64,000 nt of DNA from Hydrangea macrophylla. Lineage: Eukaryota > Streptophyta > Magnoliopsida > Cornales > Hydrangeaceae. The position numbers and the translations under genes are program-made. Location: contig CM066994.1 of the NCBI GenBank assembly GCA_033977485.1, positions 117,266,458 to 117,330,457 of the forward strand, given 5' to 3'. Below are positions 25,038-35,640 of this stretch, one piece after another. Within the stretch, counting starts at the first letter, position 1. The number at the start of each line of letters is the position of its first letter. The notes under the pieces were generated by a model that worked only from the letters and a program-made list of their open reading frames with translations, made no database searches and had not been told where the DNA came from.

Positions 25038-27471
25038 TGACAAACACTGAATATTGCACATTTATGTGCCAATATAATAGACATATTGCTCATTTAATCC
25101 CCCAAATTCCTAGTTTTACATGCATATTTGAATTAATATAATTTAATAGTGATGTCACTCAAATGCGTGTAAAAATGTATTTTTACATATTTTATATGTT
25201 TAGGTAAAAACGAAGTGAAATAAAGGGAAGGAAAGAAGTAGCGACCACACCATAGTATATTCATATGAATAGTAATGAATAGTAACCAAACAGTAACAAA
25301 TACTGTTTGGTTGGCTAACAAACAAAAAGAAAAAAAAAAAGAAAAAAAGAGAAGAGGACACCGTATAAGAACATCCAAGCTTTTGAGCTTGGATGTTGAC
25401 ACATATCTTTTTTTATAATTTTCACAACTCACTTTCTCTCTCTCTGTGTAGAAATTCAGTGGGATTCTGACAACGAAGAAAAAAAAAGGAGATCAGGAAG
25501 ATAAATTTCCAAACACGCGAAGAAGAAAGATGGCAGCTGACGATCTCAGTGACGAATCGTCACAAGCCTTCGTCTATAAAAAGAGCCAACGAGAAGCACA
25601 ACAGACACAAAAAACAACAAGCACAGCTTCACAATCACAGTTTGGAGAGAATAGTTTAGGGGAGGTTATTATGTGAGCACTTTATATTGTCCCTAGAAAT
25701 AGGAAACTTTAATTTTTCTTTGCCTTTTCTAGTTCTAGTAGTTGTAAAATTTTACTTTTATGTAATTGATGATTTCATGTTCAAAAATATGTAGCAAAAC
25801 TTTGTGTATTGTATTTCTTAAATTTAAAATATTTGTTTTCTTGTATGACCTTTGTCAATTTTTAGTAGTAAATAGTCCTATTTAAATTTAGATTTAATAT
25901 TTTTAGTCTAGTAGTACTTATAGTTGTCCCCTAAAATAGTTAGAAACTCCAAATTTTCAGTTTTTATAGCAATATTTTTATTCACTAGAAGACAGATTTT
26001 GCGATTAAATGCCAGATTTCTTAGCCACATAGTTGTTGTAATCACCTACCAAAGCCCCAAACACATTATACCCATTTCTCACTCCAAAAGTATATTTGGA
26101 TTTGGTTTGGCCTTATTTGTGTTCTTGGAGTTCAACCACTGTGACCCCACAAGAATCTAAAGTCAAAGGTTTAGTATTTTATTTTTGGTTCAGTATTTCC
26201 ATTTATGTATATTTTATTAGCCTAGTTGTACTAAACTTTGCTATTTTGCAGATTCCACAAATTCAACCCCAGCTCATGTTAAGTAAAGAAAATAATATAT
26301 AATATTAGTTTTCACCATTATCTTGGTTTTACAACTTTAATTTTAATTGGACGGTAATTGCGTGCATCTATTTAATTTATCTTTTAATTTTATTTTAAAG
26401 ACAGTTTCAAAATGGTAGGCTAAAACTTTAATTGGGGATATGTAATAAAAACTTAGAAACCACAGCTTCTGTGCACTAATTTTAAATGGGCAAATTTATC
26501 TAGATGGGTTGTTTTTCCATTTATGACCAAAAATATCTATATATCTATAGTTTATGACCATTTAACATATTTATATACTATGGCTATATTGGGCTCAAAA
26601 GAGTACATATTTGAAATAAAAAGCCTAATTATGTGGATTGTCAAACTATGCCTTTTGTCATAAAAAAACACCTAGCATACTCAAACAACTCATATGACAA
26701 AGTTAATATTTTAAATATGTGTTTGTATATATTTCTATCCAATAATAGATAGGCAATTGTGTAGTGGCAGAGTGATGGAGACTGGACGCCGAATAACTCA
26801 CGTCCGCGGCGGGGCACGGTTCGAACCTGGCTACTGCCCAATTGCCTTTTTATTTTTCTTTAAACCAAACGACGTTGTTTCATATCAAACCTGACACACT
26901 TGATATGACCCTGACTAGTGAAAGTTTATTTTTAAATAAAGAATGACTCTGCGGTCTTAAATGCCAAACGCTTTTCAAATGCACAAAAGTTGTGGAATCT
27001 AGTGTTGGTTTGCATATTCCCAATTCCTTTAAATCATTTCCCCCTAGTTAATTAATATTTCCTGTTTTATAATAGTTTTGCTTAAATATCTGTATTATTT
27101 CCATCTTTCGCTATTATTAAATCTAAAAAGTTTATCTCATAAAAATTTAGCTTTTATATATTTTTATTCATTTTCTTACTAGTATGTTAGTTAATTTATT
27201 TTGCACTGTTAAAATCTTTACCATAAACTGTTAAGAAAAAAATAGTTTTAATTACTTTTATTGCAAAAATATAAAAATTAGTAGTTTAGTAAAACCCCAC
27301 AAAAATCCATCATCTTTTATTTTCTTTTTAGTGATAAAATAGTTATCTGCTTAACTTTATAAAATTTTATTCCGTTCCCTGTGGGTTCGACTTGGACTTC
27401 CAGAACTTTATTACTTGTACGATCACCTACACTTGGGTGTGATAAGAAAACGCGTCAATAGGATGTCGTCA
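25038..27471 (+). mobile_element. 5' LTR of an Athila-like Ty3/gypsy element
   Basis: Starts TGACAAACACTG and ends GATGTCGTCA (2434 bp; inverted ends TGAC...GTCA), followed closely by a primer-binding site. GTCTATAAAAAGAGCC at about 25571 is a good TATA box. It was inserted into the LARD-like LTR. No 3' LTR survives; only about 31 bases identical to 25970-26000 are found at 30491-30521. Confidence 0.82.
26740..26860 (+). repeat. tRNA-like/SINE-like segment inside the Athila LTR
   Basis: GGCAATTGTGTAGTGGCAGAG (A-box-like TAGTGGCAGAG at about 26762) and GGTTCGAACCTGG (a good B box, 26818-26830), with complementary ends GGCAATTG and CAATTGCC and a T-rich run after it. Pol III promoter spacing (about 55 bases) is acceptable for a SINE head. 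It does not fold as a normal tRNA by eye, so I do not call a tRNA gene. Confidence 0.5.
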
Positions 27472-27987
27472 AGTTTTTGGCGCCGTTGCCGGGGATCGGT
27501 TAATAAAAAAATAAATAAATAAATAAAAAGTTAGGTTTAAAACTATTTTCTCCTACTATATCTATATCTATATATATACTTATTCTACCTTATAAATAAT
27601 CTAGTTTTCTTTTTAAGAAAAAATGATAACATAAAAAAAATATTAAATTAAAAAAAACTATATATTTAATTTCTTTCCTTGTAAAATATATAAATATATA
27701 TTTATATATATGTACTTGTGCATCTTCTAAAAAAAAAAACATTTATATATATATATATATATAAGCCTATCTTCTAAAAAATAAATATATAAAAAATATA
27801 TTAAAAAAAGAGTTTTATTTTTACTTAGCTAATAATAATCATAATAATATTATTATCAGTTAGTTTTCACTTATTTCTTATGTCCTTAGATACTACTGAG
27901 GCTTTATATCAAGTACCACATAATTCTAATATTTCTACTGATTCATTTAGTATACATTTTCCTAGAATCATGACTGAAATATAAGGT
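27472..27987 (+). other. untranslated leader of the Athila-like element
   Basis: Very AT-rich, with several TA runs (27560-27580, 27740-27765). No coding signal before the gag frame. Confidence 0.6.
27478..27497 (+). other. primer-binding site of the Athila-like element
   Basis: TGGCGCCGTTGCCGGGGATC, six bases after the LTR end. This is the characteristic priming sequence of Athila/Tat-group elements. Confidence 0.92.
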
Positions 27988-28700
27988 ATGGAAGGAATAA
28001 CTGATAATACTCATAATGATCATGAGAATAATATACCACAACCTGTTTTATCAGAACGTGAGCGATGGTCTTTACGTGGTATATTATGCCAGAACAAATC
28101 ATCACTCTTTCTTGCATCACACTACCTAGACATACAGGAGATTTTCATTTTAAATATAACATGCTACCATGCTTACCAACTTACCACAGAATTAAGAAAG
28201 AATATGCTTATGTCCATATTCGTGAATTTGAAGAAGTTTGTGAAACGTTTACTGATCAAACTTGTCCTATTGAGATAATCTATCTCAAACTTTTTCCTTT
28301 TTCTTTAAAAGATGAAGCTGAATCTTGGCTTTTATCTCTCCACCTTGGATCTATAACTTCATGGCCAGATATGAATCAAGCATTTCTAAATAAATTCTAT
28401 CAAATGAATTTAACTTATTGCTTGATGTGAGAATATAAACATTTTACTGAAAAAGAGAAAGAGCCATGTATTAAAGACTGTGAATTTTTTGTAGATCTCC
28501 TACAAACCTGTCCACATCATGGATTTAAAAAATGGCGTATAATTAATTACTTCTATGAAACATTAGATCTAGAGTCAAAGGAAATAATTGAAGCCATGTA
28601 TCAAGGGGAATTTTTTAAAAATGCTGACGAAGCTGAATCATATTTTGATTGGCTTAGCAAAGACGCTCCAAAAAGGGAAAAAGAAGAAAATGCTAGGAAA
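27988..28700 (+). pseudogene. gag of the Athila-like element, broken
   Basis: Retrotransposon gag domain of the Athila type. Recognisable blocks are LPRHTGDF, HIREFEEVCETF, LFPFSLKDEAESWL, TSWPDMNQAFLNKF, CPHHGFKKW and NADEAESYFDWL. The frame starts at the ATG at 27988, shifts near 28075, meets a stop at 28428-28430 and resumes, so no full Gag is made. The last part is continuous with the open frame 28596-29150. Confidence 0.85.
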
Positions 28701-29150
28701 GAAAAGGCTAAAAAATCACAGCAATCACAAACTAAAGATGAATTAGTCATAAAAATTGAAAAATTAACTCGCAAGCTAGTATTTGTTAAACTGGAAAAAA
28801 CTAATCCTCCTTTATCTAAAAATAAATTAGAACTTTGCAGTACATGTCATATGATGGGGTACTCTACAGAAAAATGTCTTAATACTCCTGTTTATCAAAG
28901 ATTTACCACCGCGCAAAAAGTTCTATTATATAACTCAAAATTGCATCTTATTAAAAGAAAAATGAAATCTCGATGGACTGGTCCATATATTGTAAAAAAT
29001 ATTTATCCTTATGGAACTATCGTGATTGAAGACCCTAAAGATGGAAACACATTTAAAGTCAGTAGGCATAAATTAAAACCATTCTTAGGAGATTTTGAAA
29101 CTGGATTGGAGTCCTTTCCTTTGGAGGACCCCAACTGTGATACCTCTTAA
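28596..29150 (+). pseudogene. in-frame fusion of gag end (zinc knuckle) and integrase end
   Basis: 184 codons, open. Residues 1-30 are the end of the gag domain, 31-75 a Lys/Glu-rich linker, and about 89-102 a zinc-knuckle-like CSTCHMMGYSTEKC. From about residue 107 it continues as the end of an Athila pol: KVLLYNSKL, SRWTGPYIVKN, GTIVIEDPKDG, FKVSRHKLKPF. Protease, reverse transcriptase, RNase H and most of integrase are missing, so an internal deletion joined gag to the pol end in frame. The element cannot move itself; whether the fusion is expressed cannot be told from sequence. Confidence 0.8.
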
Positions 29151-29261
29151 ATTCATAAATCGTGATTAGAATTGTACATAGTAGGAATTTTATTTTATTT
29201 TTATTTTATTTTATTCTTACTATTTAATATTTTTTAGGAATTATAACATATTATCTGAGGT

Positions 29262-29968
29262 TACTGGTAACAAAGAGATATGAACCCATCTAATCATCGC
29301 AGAACTGCAAGAATGAGTATAAACCATGCCAGTTCTCTAACAATAACAACTATCCTCCAGAGGATAGAACTTCGTCAGATGATGATACACCCCCAAGATT
29401 TGAATATCTCATGGACTCTGACGAGGATGAAATGTTCTACGCTAGGTGTGTCGATAGAATTTATGACACTGATGAAGAAATTGATTATTTAGTGGAACCT
29501 GACCAACCTAGGGAGTGGGATGGTGAGCCAATATTTGATGGATTAGATGACTGGTAGAACATTAGTACAAACTACGATGAATGGGAACAAGCTCAATATG
29601 AGGTGTTCTAAGAACTATATCATGAATATGAAGAAAATGAATGGGAGCGATACTTAACATCCCTAGTACAATTCCCCATTTATGATGATAATGACAATAT
29701 TTTTGGATGGGGACGTTTGTTAACTAGAGTTGTTAACGGGAAAATGTTAAGGTACGTCTTTCAAAGGGATTGGTTCTTTTTCCTACTCGAATGGGGGACA
29801 TCTCTAATCTCTGTCTTCATTGAACAATTCATGCCTGAAAGAGTCATTGTCAGATATGATATATTCATGGAAATAACACTCTATGATGATCCTGAAAGAT
29901 ATAGCTCTGACACCTATTTAAGGTTTCGAGTCTATTGTCCTAGACCTCGAAATGATCATCGTTCATGA
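29262..29968 (+). pseudogene. extra open frame downstream of pol in the Athila-like element, broken
   Basis: One reading frame runs from about 29294 to the stop at 29966-29968 with only two internal stops (TAG near 29557, TAA near 29609) and one stop at its very start (near 29291). Its product would be strongly acidic and Tyr-rich at first (SSDDDTPPRFEYL, MDSDEDEMFY, YDTDEEIDYL, EYEENEWERYL), then more hydrophobic (WFFFLLEWGTSLISVFIEQF), and ends in a basic tail. Its place between pol and the 3' LTR is where Athila elements carry an env-like or extra ORF. I do not recognise the family and see no convincing signal peptide. Confidence 0.55.
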
Positions 29969-30053
29969 GCAATAATCCCAGTCAATGTCTAGATATGTTA
30001 AAATAAAATTCCTGTCTTTATTTTTATTGTAATTGTACTTTTCTTTTATATAT

Positions 30054-30490
30054 TGTAGTAACTCGTATTTTCATGTTTAAATTGACGATTTACACTTCGT
30101 GTGCAATTTTAGCGAAAATTGGTCACAGGGGTATTTTGGTCTTTTTCCCAATTTTGTAAGTCATGAACTGAAAATATAATTTTTGAAAAAAGTTGAGTAT
30201 GGTTAAATGATTTACTATTCGTATTGAAAGTTAAGAGTTTTTATTCTCTATTTAGAAGACATCTCGATTTTAGTCATTTTGAGAAATATCCGTTTTTGTA
30301 TTTTTACGACATTTTCTGTAAATATATGACTTTTTAATTATATTATTTAATAATATTACAAGAATAATAATTATAATGAAAGATAATATTTACCTAACTA
30401 GATTTCCACTGTAGTCAATATTATTTCAAAACCCGTAATTATACCTGTGTTTCTCCAAACCATGCTTATACCCAAAGCCAAACCCCCAAA
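30054..30490 (+). mobile_element. fragment of a chromovirus LTR
   Basis: Begins TGTAGTAACTCG, a typical LTR start. From about 30417 to 30490 it matches 2805-2880 of the Tekay-like LTR (AACCCGTAATTATACCTGTGT, then CATGCTTATACCCAAAGCCA). It is cut off after CCCCCAAACAA. Confidence 0.7.
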
Positions 30491-30521
30491 CAATATTTTT
30501 ATTCACTAGAAGACAGATTTT
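30491..30521 (+). mobile_element. 31-bp scar of the Athila-like LTR
   Basis: Identical to about 25970-26000 of the Athila-like LTR (ATTTTTATTCACTAGAAGAC is shared). It lies between the chromovirus fragment and the remaining LARD LTR, whose first bases share ATTTT with it, so it marks a deletion junction. Confidence 0.75.
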
Positions 30522-30902
30522 CGACTAAGTCCCGTTTGGGTACGAAATCACATTCGAAAACTAAATTCTGTGAAATTCTACACAGCCTACCTTTTATAAA
30601 AGTGTCACTCACGTTCTCACCACACTATTCACAATGATCTAAAATAGGATCAAACTACCATATATTTACTCTATACAAGTAAATTTACTATTCATGAAAA
30701 TACTAGATATCTCAAATAAAATTTAATCACATAAATGTCATTTAAATCATGTTGATGCCATATGATTTCTTATTACTGTGTCTTCGATTGACACCTTACC
30801 GCATCCAATCAACCTCATTTTCAATTATCAAATAATATTGATAATTCACAAAATTTCATTTATGCATTTTAAAATCATGATTTTTCCAGAGTGGGTGTGA
30901 CA
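30522..30902 (-). mobile_element. LTR of the LARD-like element, 5' part
   Basis: Matches 19528-19908 and starts (minus) TGTCACACCCACTCTGG at 30902. With 24001-25037 it formed one LTR before the Athila-like insertion and a later deletion. Confidence 0.88.
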
Positions 30903-31250
30903 CTCTATGTCTAATGCCACTTATGATTTAGATAGCTCAGTTGGAGAGCTAATTGACTTCAAATACAGGTGACAATCGGTTGGTTTTCCTCAGTTTTTTA
31001 AAATTTTAAAATCGACCCAATATCCTTGGTTCAATCAATTTTGTTGGTTTTTGTCGGGTTTCTTCGGTTGAATCGGTTTTTAAGCTTAGCATATTTTTTT
31101 GAAAATCGACGAACTGGTTCGATTGATTCAATTCAATTGATTTTTGTAACACCCCTAACTTCAGATACACATGTGAAGTTTGGTTTGACCTATCCAATCA
31201 GTTCGGGTCAGATTGGGTCTTCAGTCACAGGATTTTTTGTGCAGCCGATA
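30903..31250. repeat. NDUFS4 upstream region, copy A (second part)
   Basis: Matches 34337-34362 joined directly to 34870-35170, i.e. copy B without its hAT MITE. Shared words are TCTATGTCTAATGCCACTTA, GATAGCTCAGTTGG and TTCAATCAATTTTGTTGG. It continues copy A across the 14.7-kb retrotransposon nest. Confidence 0.75.
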
Positions 31251-31570
31251 ACTATGTCCTACTTGTTCCTTCTGATTCCTTAATTAATTTCCAAATATAT
31301 ACCAATACCGATCATATATAATAGAACAATCTATATTATATTAGAAGACTTTGTCCTACTATATATATATATATATATATACTTGACTCCTCGTTGAGAT
31401 GATATATTTCTAGATCGAATTGGTGGACTCAGTTTTATCCATTAAGTGTTTTAAATATTTTGTTAACTTAATGATGAGTCCCACTTCAAGTTCAATTCAT
31501 AAAAAGAAATCCTTATATGTACATTGTTTCACCAATCCTTGCAACCCATTAGCAAGTTAGCAACTAATGC
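31251..31570. other. gene-free spacer
   Basis: AT-rich, with a TA run at 31360-31381. Nothing else recognised. Confidence 0.5.
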
Positions 31571-31829
31571 TTAGTTTGGCCCCCATGTGGTGCTTCTCCT
31601 TTTTTAAAGCACAATTTCATGTTAATTTGTTTGGTAACTAGTTTATGAGCTTTGCAAAAATTGAACTTAGGACTTTTTTGGAGGGAGCTTTTAAAAGCTC
31701 AAGGTTGCTTTTTGGTTTCATGATGTTTTTTTGAAGAGTAGTGTGACACTTGTATAAAATTATCAAAGAACTTATTAATAAATTTCATAAGCTCATTTTA
31801 AAAAGCCACATAGGGGCCAAACTAATCCT
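31571..31829. mobile_element. MITE, hAT-like ends
   Basis: Inverted ends TTAGTTTGGCCCCCATGTGG and CCACATAGGGGCCAAACTAA, about 259 bp. No matching 8-base flanks. It supplies the first part of the open frame that continues into the propeller-gene fragment. Confidence 0.65.
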
Positions 31830-31880
31830 AAGTATTATTCACTATAATATGCTTTTGAATGACAAAATTAAGACCCTTTA

Positions 31881-32484
31881 TTATAACAGGTACGAAATTA
31901 GTTTTTCTCGATCCACAAGATACAAAGGACACAAGAATCTATTCATAATGGAGGACGCAGAACATGGGGAATATGGTGGCGACATAAAAAGCTTAACAGA
32001 GGGGCCTTGGACTGACACACATTGCCAATGGTCCCCTAATGGAGATTGGATAGTATTCTCGTCAACCCGCGACAAGCCTAAAGATGCACCACCAAGTGAC
32101 AATGGTCTTGACCCAGGATACTTTGCAGTGTTTCTAGTGAAGGCGGACGATAAGACAGTGGTGGTAAGAGTGATAGGAAGTGGAATATTTGATGTTGAAG
32201 GGCATGTGAACCATCCATTTTTCAGTCCGGATGGAAAGAGCATCGTTGTGACTTCGGATCTTGCTGCAGTGTCTGTTGATCCCATCTCTTTGCCTCTCTT
32301 CGTGCACTCTGTGAGGCCTTATGGAGATATCTTCACTTTCGACATTGACCTGGATGACATAAATAAGAACAAGAATGTGAACAAGTTCAATCGCATCACA
32401 CATAGTAGATACGAGAATTCCACTGCTACTTGGACCATGTTCTCAGGAGTAATTTGCTTTGAGATCAATTTTAGCTTGTTTTGA
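31881..32484 (+). pseudogene. fragment of a DPP6-N/TolB-like beta-propeller gene
   Basis: The open frame from 31750 is transposon-derived up to about 31885. From there it encodes a recognisable C-terminal part of the plant DPP6 N-terminal-domain-like (TolB-related) proteins: GHKNLFIM, LTEGPWTDTHCQWSPNGDWIVFSS, HPFFSPDGKSIVVTSDLA, VRPYGDIFTF, NRITHSRYENSTATW. The two boxes WSPNG and FSPDG mark two propeller (PD40-type) repeats. TATAACAG before 31890 could be a splice acceptor, but no upstream exons lie in the window; a MITE stands there instead. The expected end of the protein after ATW is missing: the frame reads into unrelated sequence and stops at 32484. I take it as a 3' gene fragment; a split gene with distant exons is less likely. 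Confidence 0.7.
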
Positions 32485-33713
32485 TTGTCCATGCCCCTTT
32501 AATATATAGATTTTGGGCCAAGCAATCTCTGTACTGGTATAACTTGTGGAGTGGTTGTTCGACGTTTTTTCTATGATGTGGGTCATTCATCAATTTCTAT
32601 ATGTGGCATTGATTCCATGGTCTATGATTGAGTTACGAAAACTTTTGGATAGGTATCCTACATCTGAACCGAATTCTTTCTGGTTAAGGAATCTCTTTCT
32701 AGTTGCTCTATTTTTTATAGTCTAATTTTTATTAATTGTTAGTTTCGGTAGTTGTTACTTGACATATGTTCTTTAATTCTATTTTAAATTTTTGGACTAG
32801 TTTTTATTACTTTGACATATCAAAACCACCCTTTGCAATGAATTAGATGATGCTTGTACTATTCTGGTAATTGGCTGCAACAGGGATCTGATCATCACCT
32901 TAATTCCCGTGTATTGATTTTTTTTTTTGGCCTCTTTTAAGTAGTACAACTGATGAGATGTTGGCATGTTGGCAGCCTTGCAGGAGTTGGATCATATGAG
33001 AAAAACGGAGAGAAGTATTTCTTTGATTCTGGCTGGCGGCTTTGGCACAAATCTAACAATAGCCGAAGAGAAGCCCGCTTGCCTTCTGAGGATTCTCTCC
33101 CTGGCAGTCCACTTCACCGAGGTTGAGGTACCGCCGTATACTCTGCTGGGAATTTGTGTGTGTGTATTGTGTATAGCCTGGATGTTTGAGTTGAACAAAA
33201 CATGGGAATGTGAAGCTACATCAAAATGTAAATTTTGTGGTTGTATTTGTAATTTTTGGCTTGTCAATTCAAATTCGAACTATTTGTACATATTTTTTAT
33301 TCTTGCATTTTCTCCTTTCAGAATATAATAATAAAATAATTTTTTTTAAAAAATATATGTAATTCATATTGTGTTCCTTTCTGCCTCATTTTTGCATTGC
33401 AAACAATGAATGAGAAGAAAAGAAAAATAAACTGAAGAAAGTAACAGAAATAAGGAAAATTTCTCATTCTTTTATAATAACCAATGAAGCCTAAAAATGG
33501 CATGTTAATTGTTAATTCGATCAGTTACATTTTCATAAGATGAAGATTATCTAGCTAGCTATTTGGGTCTTGATCTTTCTACTCCAAAAACAGCTAGAGA
33601 GACAAAGACTAAATTAAAAGGCAGTATGTTATGTCCCTTAAAATTCCCAATTTTTATCTAATCTTGTTAACGACCGAGACAGGTTGATTGTAAGAGTTGG
33701 AGGTAGTCAAAAA
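32485..33713. other. unassigned region after the propeller fragment
   Basis: Two overlapping plus-strand frames around 32966-33130 look somewhat coding: the frame starting MLAALQELDH, and another reading GVGSYEKNGEKYFF. I recognise neither and see no extended conservation. It could be a further exon of the propeller gene or unrelated. The rest is AT-rich. Confidence 0.35.
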
Positions 33714-33967
33714 AGCTTCCTTAGTTGGGCGAGTTGGTCTTGATATGGCCCAATATTGAAGCCTAGTTAGTTGCTCATCAAATTATCAGCAAATCTATCC
33801 AATACTTCAAATTTTAAGGGGCCAATTTTTACTCTCTCTTTTTTTTTTTTTTTTTTTTTTTGTGCGTGTGTGTTGAATGTGAGCCGAACACTTGACCTAT
33901 ATATTAAAAGTACGGATCGGTAGGTTAAGTCAATTTTAGTGGGTTTTTTTTAGTTCTGTTTAATTAA

Positions 33968-34002
33968 TGGTTTTTCCATAGCACTATCTTATGGAAAAAC
34001 CA
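33968..34002. repeat. perfect 13-bp hairpin
   Basis: TGGTTTTTCCATA and TATGGAAAAACCA are separated by 9 bases. It probably belongs to a small MITE with CGGT-type ends in copy B. Confidence 0.7.
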
Positions 34003-34362
34003 ATCGAACCGTTCAGTTTTTTGGTCTATTCAATTTATCAAATTTTCTAATACCCCTGATTGTTGCTTTAAGGTGCCAATTTTATTTTGGAAGGTTCTTA
34101 CCGTCTTAATCATGAGACAATTTGGGCATCTTTAAATTTGATATCATCGAAATAAAAACTCTACATGTCTGTCAGATTTATTATTGTAATAATTTTATAC
34201 ATTATTATATTATAACTTCAAAAACATGATCACCTAGTAAGAACACTATCCAATATTCTTTATAATAGGATCTATTAATAATTAGTCAATAAAAAATAAA
34301 AAAGATACTTTTTGTTACGTCAAATTTGACATTGGAGCTCTATGTCTAATGCCACTTATGAT

Positions 34363-34869
34363 TAGGGATGACAATGGGGCGGGTTTTCCGGGTTCCCCGC
34401 CCCGCCCCTAATAGGTAGGGTATGGGGGGGCTTAATAGGGTTAGGGGCGGGTATGGGGGAGGTTTTCAAAACCCGGGTTCGGGGTCGGGGTAGGGTCAAA
34501 AAATCCGAACCCGCGCCCGAATATACTTGTATTTATATTTTTACCCCTCAATAGTTATGTGTATTACCATTTAAAAAAAAAACTGCACTATTGGGGAACT
34601 AATTGGGTAAGTTAAAAGAAAAACTACACTATTAGGGAAAAAAATGCATTAAAAAATTACTTTTTCAATTTGTGTACCAAAAAACAAAAAAAAAATACAT
34701 CATAATCGGGGCGGGGCGGGGTCGGGGACCCTGGGGGCGGGGCGGGGCGGGGCGGGGGCGGGGAGAGGTACTATGCGGGGCGGGGCGGGGGCGGGGGGAG
34801 GGTTTACTAAAGCGGGGCGGGGGCGGGGTACGGGAGCCCCGTCCCATACCCGCCCCGTTGCCATCCCTA
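34363..34869. mobile_element. hAT-superfamily MITE with GC-rich interior
   Basis: Inverted ends TAGGGATGACAATGGGGCGG and CCCGTTGCCATCCCTA, 507 bp, flanked by the 8-bp duplication CTTATGAT (34355-34362 and 34870-34877). The unoccupied site is present at about 30924-30931 in copy A. The interior has GGGGCGGGGC repeats; open frames through it are composition artefacts. Confidence 0.95.
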
Positions 34870-35194
34870 CTTATGATTTAGATAGCTCAGTTGGTGCACT
34901 AATTGACTTCAAATAGGGCTGTCAATCTGTCAGTTTTCCTCAATTTTTTCAAAATTTTAAAACCGACCGAATATACTTGGTTCAATCAATTTTGTTGGTT
35001 CAAATAGGGTTTTTTTTTTTTTAAACTGTCAAATCAGTTTGGTCGGTTCAATCCAATCAATTTTCGTAACACCCCTAACTTTAGATACACATGCGAAGTT
35101 TGATTCGACCCATCCAATAGGATCGGGTCGGATCGGATGTTTGGGTCACAGATTTTTTGTACAACCCTAATGAGAACAAGCAAGAATGGATCCA

Positions 35195-35640
35195 GTAGGG
35201 GCCACCCTAGAGCTCTCACCAACTGTCTGATCGAAAAACCAGAAAATTAGGGTTCCTTAAGAAATCGCCAGAAGCTTCGAGTTTGTTGCTCTACTGGACT
35301 TCCTTACTTGGTCTTGGTTTCTTATTATATGGGTCGGACTTGACAGGGCCCAATATAGAAGCCAACTTGCTCATCAATTAACATCTCTACCCAATGCTTT
35401 AAATAATTTCAAGGTGCAATTTTATTTGAAGTTTTATGCTACAACTAGATCTCTTGTATCTCAAATTCGTTATTGTAATATTTTTATACATTATTATAGT
35501 GAAGCGTATTAATAAAAACTCCACCTAGTAAGAACTTTGTCTAATGTTATTGACATTTTACTCTTTGTTATGTCAAGTTTAATATAGGATCTCTGATGTC
35601 AAATGCCGCCTATGATCTAGACAGCGATAAAGAAAGGGAA
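35195..35640. repeat. NDUFS4 upstream region, copy C
   Basis: 35225-35400 repeats 15943-16125 (CCAGAAAATTA, TTCTTATTATATGGGTCGG, CAATATAGAAGCC) and 35405-35620 repeats the second half of copy B. It begins near 35195 with a stretch resembling the 5' end of NDUFS4 exon 1 (GAGCTCTCACC...CTGATCG), but no exon coding is preserved. Confidence 0.7.

Larger units (their letters stand above)
33714..35170. repeat. NDUFS4 upstream region, copy B (contains the hAT MITE)
   Basis: 33714-33830 repeats 16011-16130 with an 18-base gap; CGGATCGGTAGGTTAAGTCA near 33915 repeats 16150-16180; 34070-34362 matches 35405-35620 of copy C; and 34870-35170 matches 30926-31250 of copy A. A T-run with GT repeats (33838-33872) is specific to this copy. 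Confidence 0.7.

Noticed and set aside
26750..26860. A possible tRNA gene with good B box
   Set aside because: The anticodon arm and normal cloverleaf spacing are not seen; a SINE-like head is a better fit.
34672..34881. Gly/Arg-rich open frames on both strands
   Set aside because: They follow from GGGGCGGGGC repeats inside the hAT MITE.
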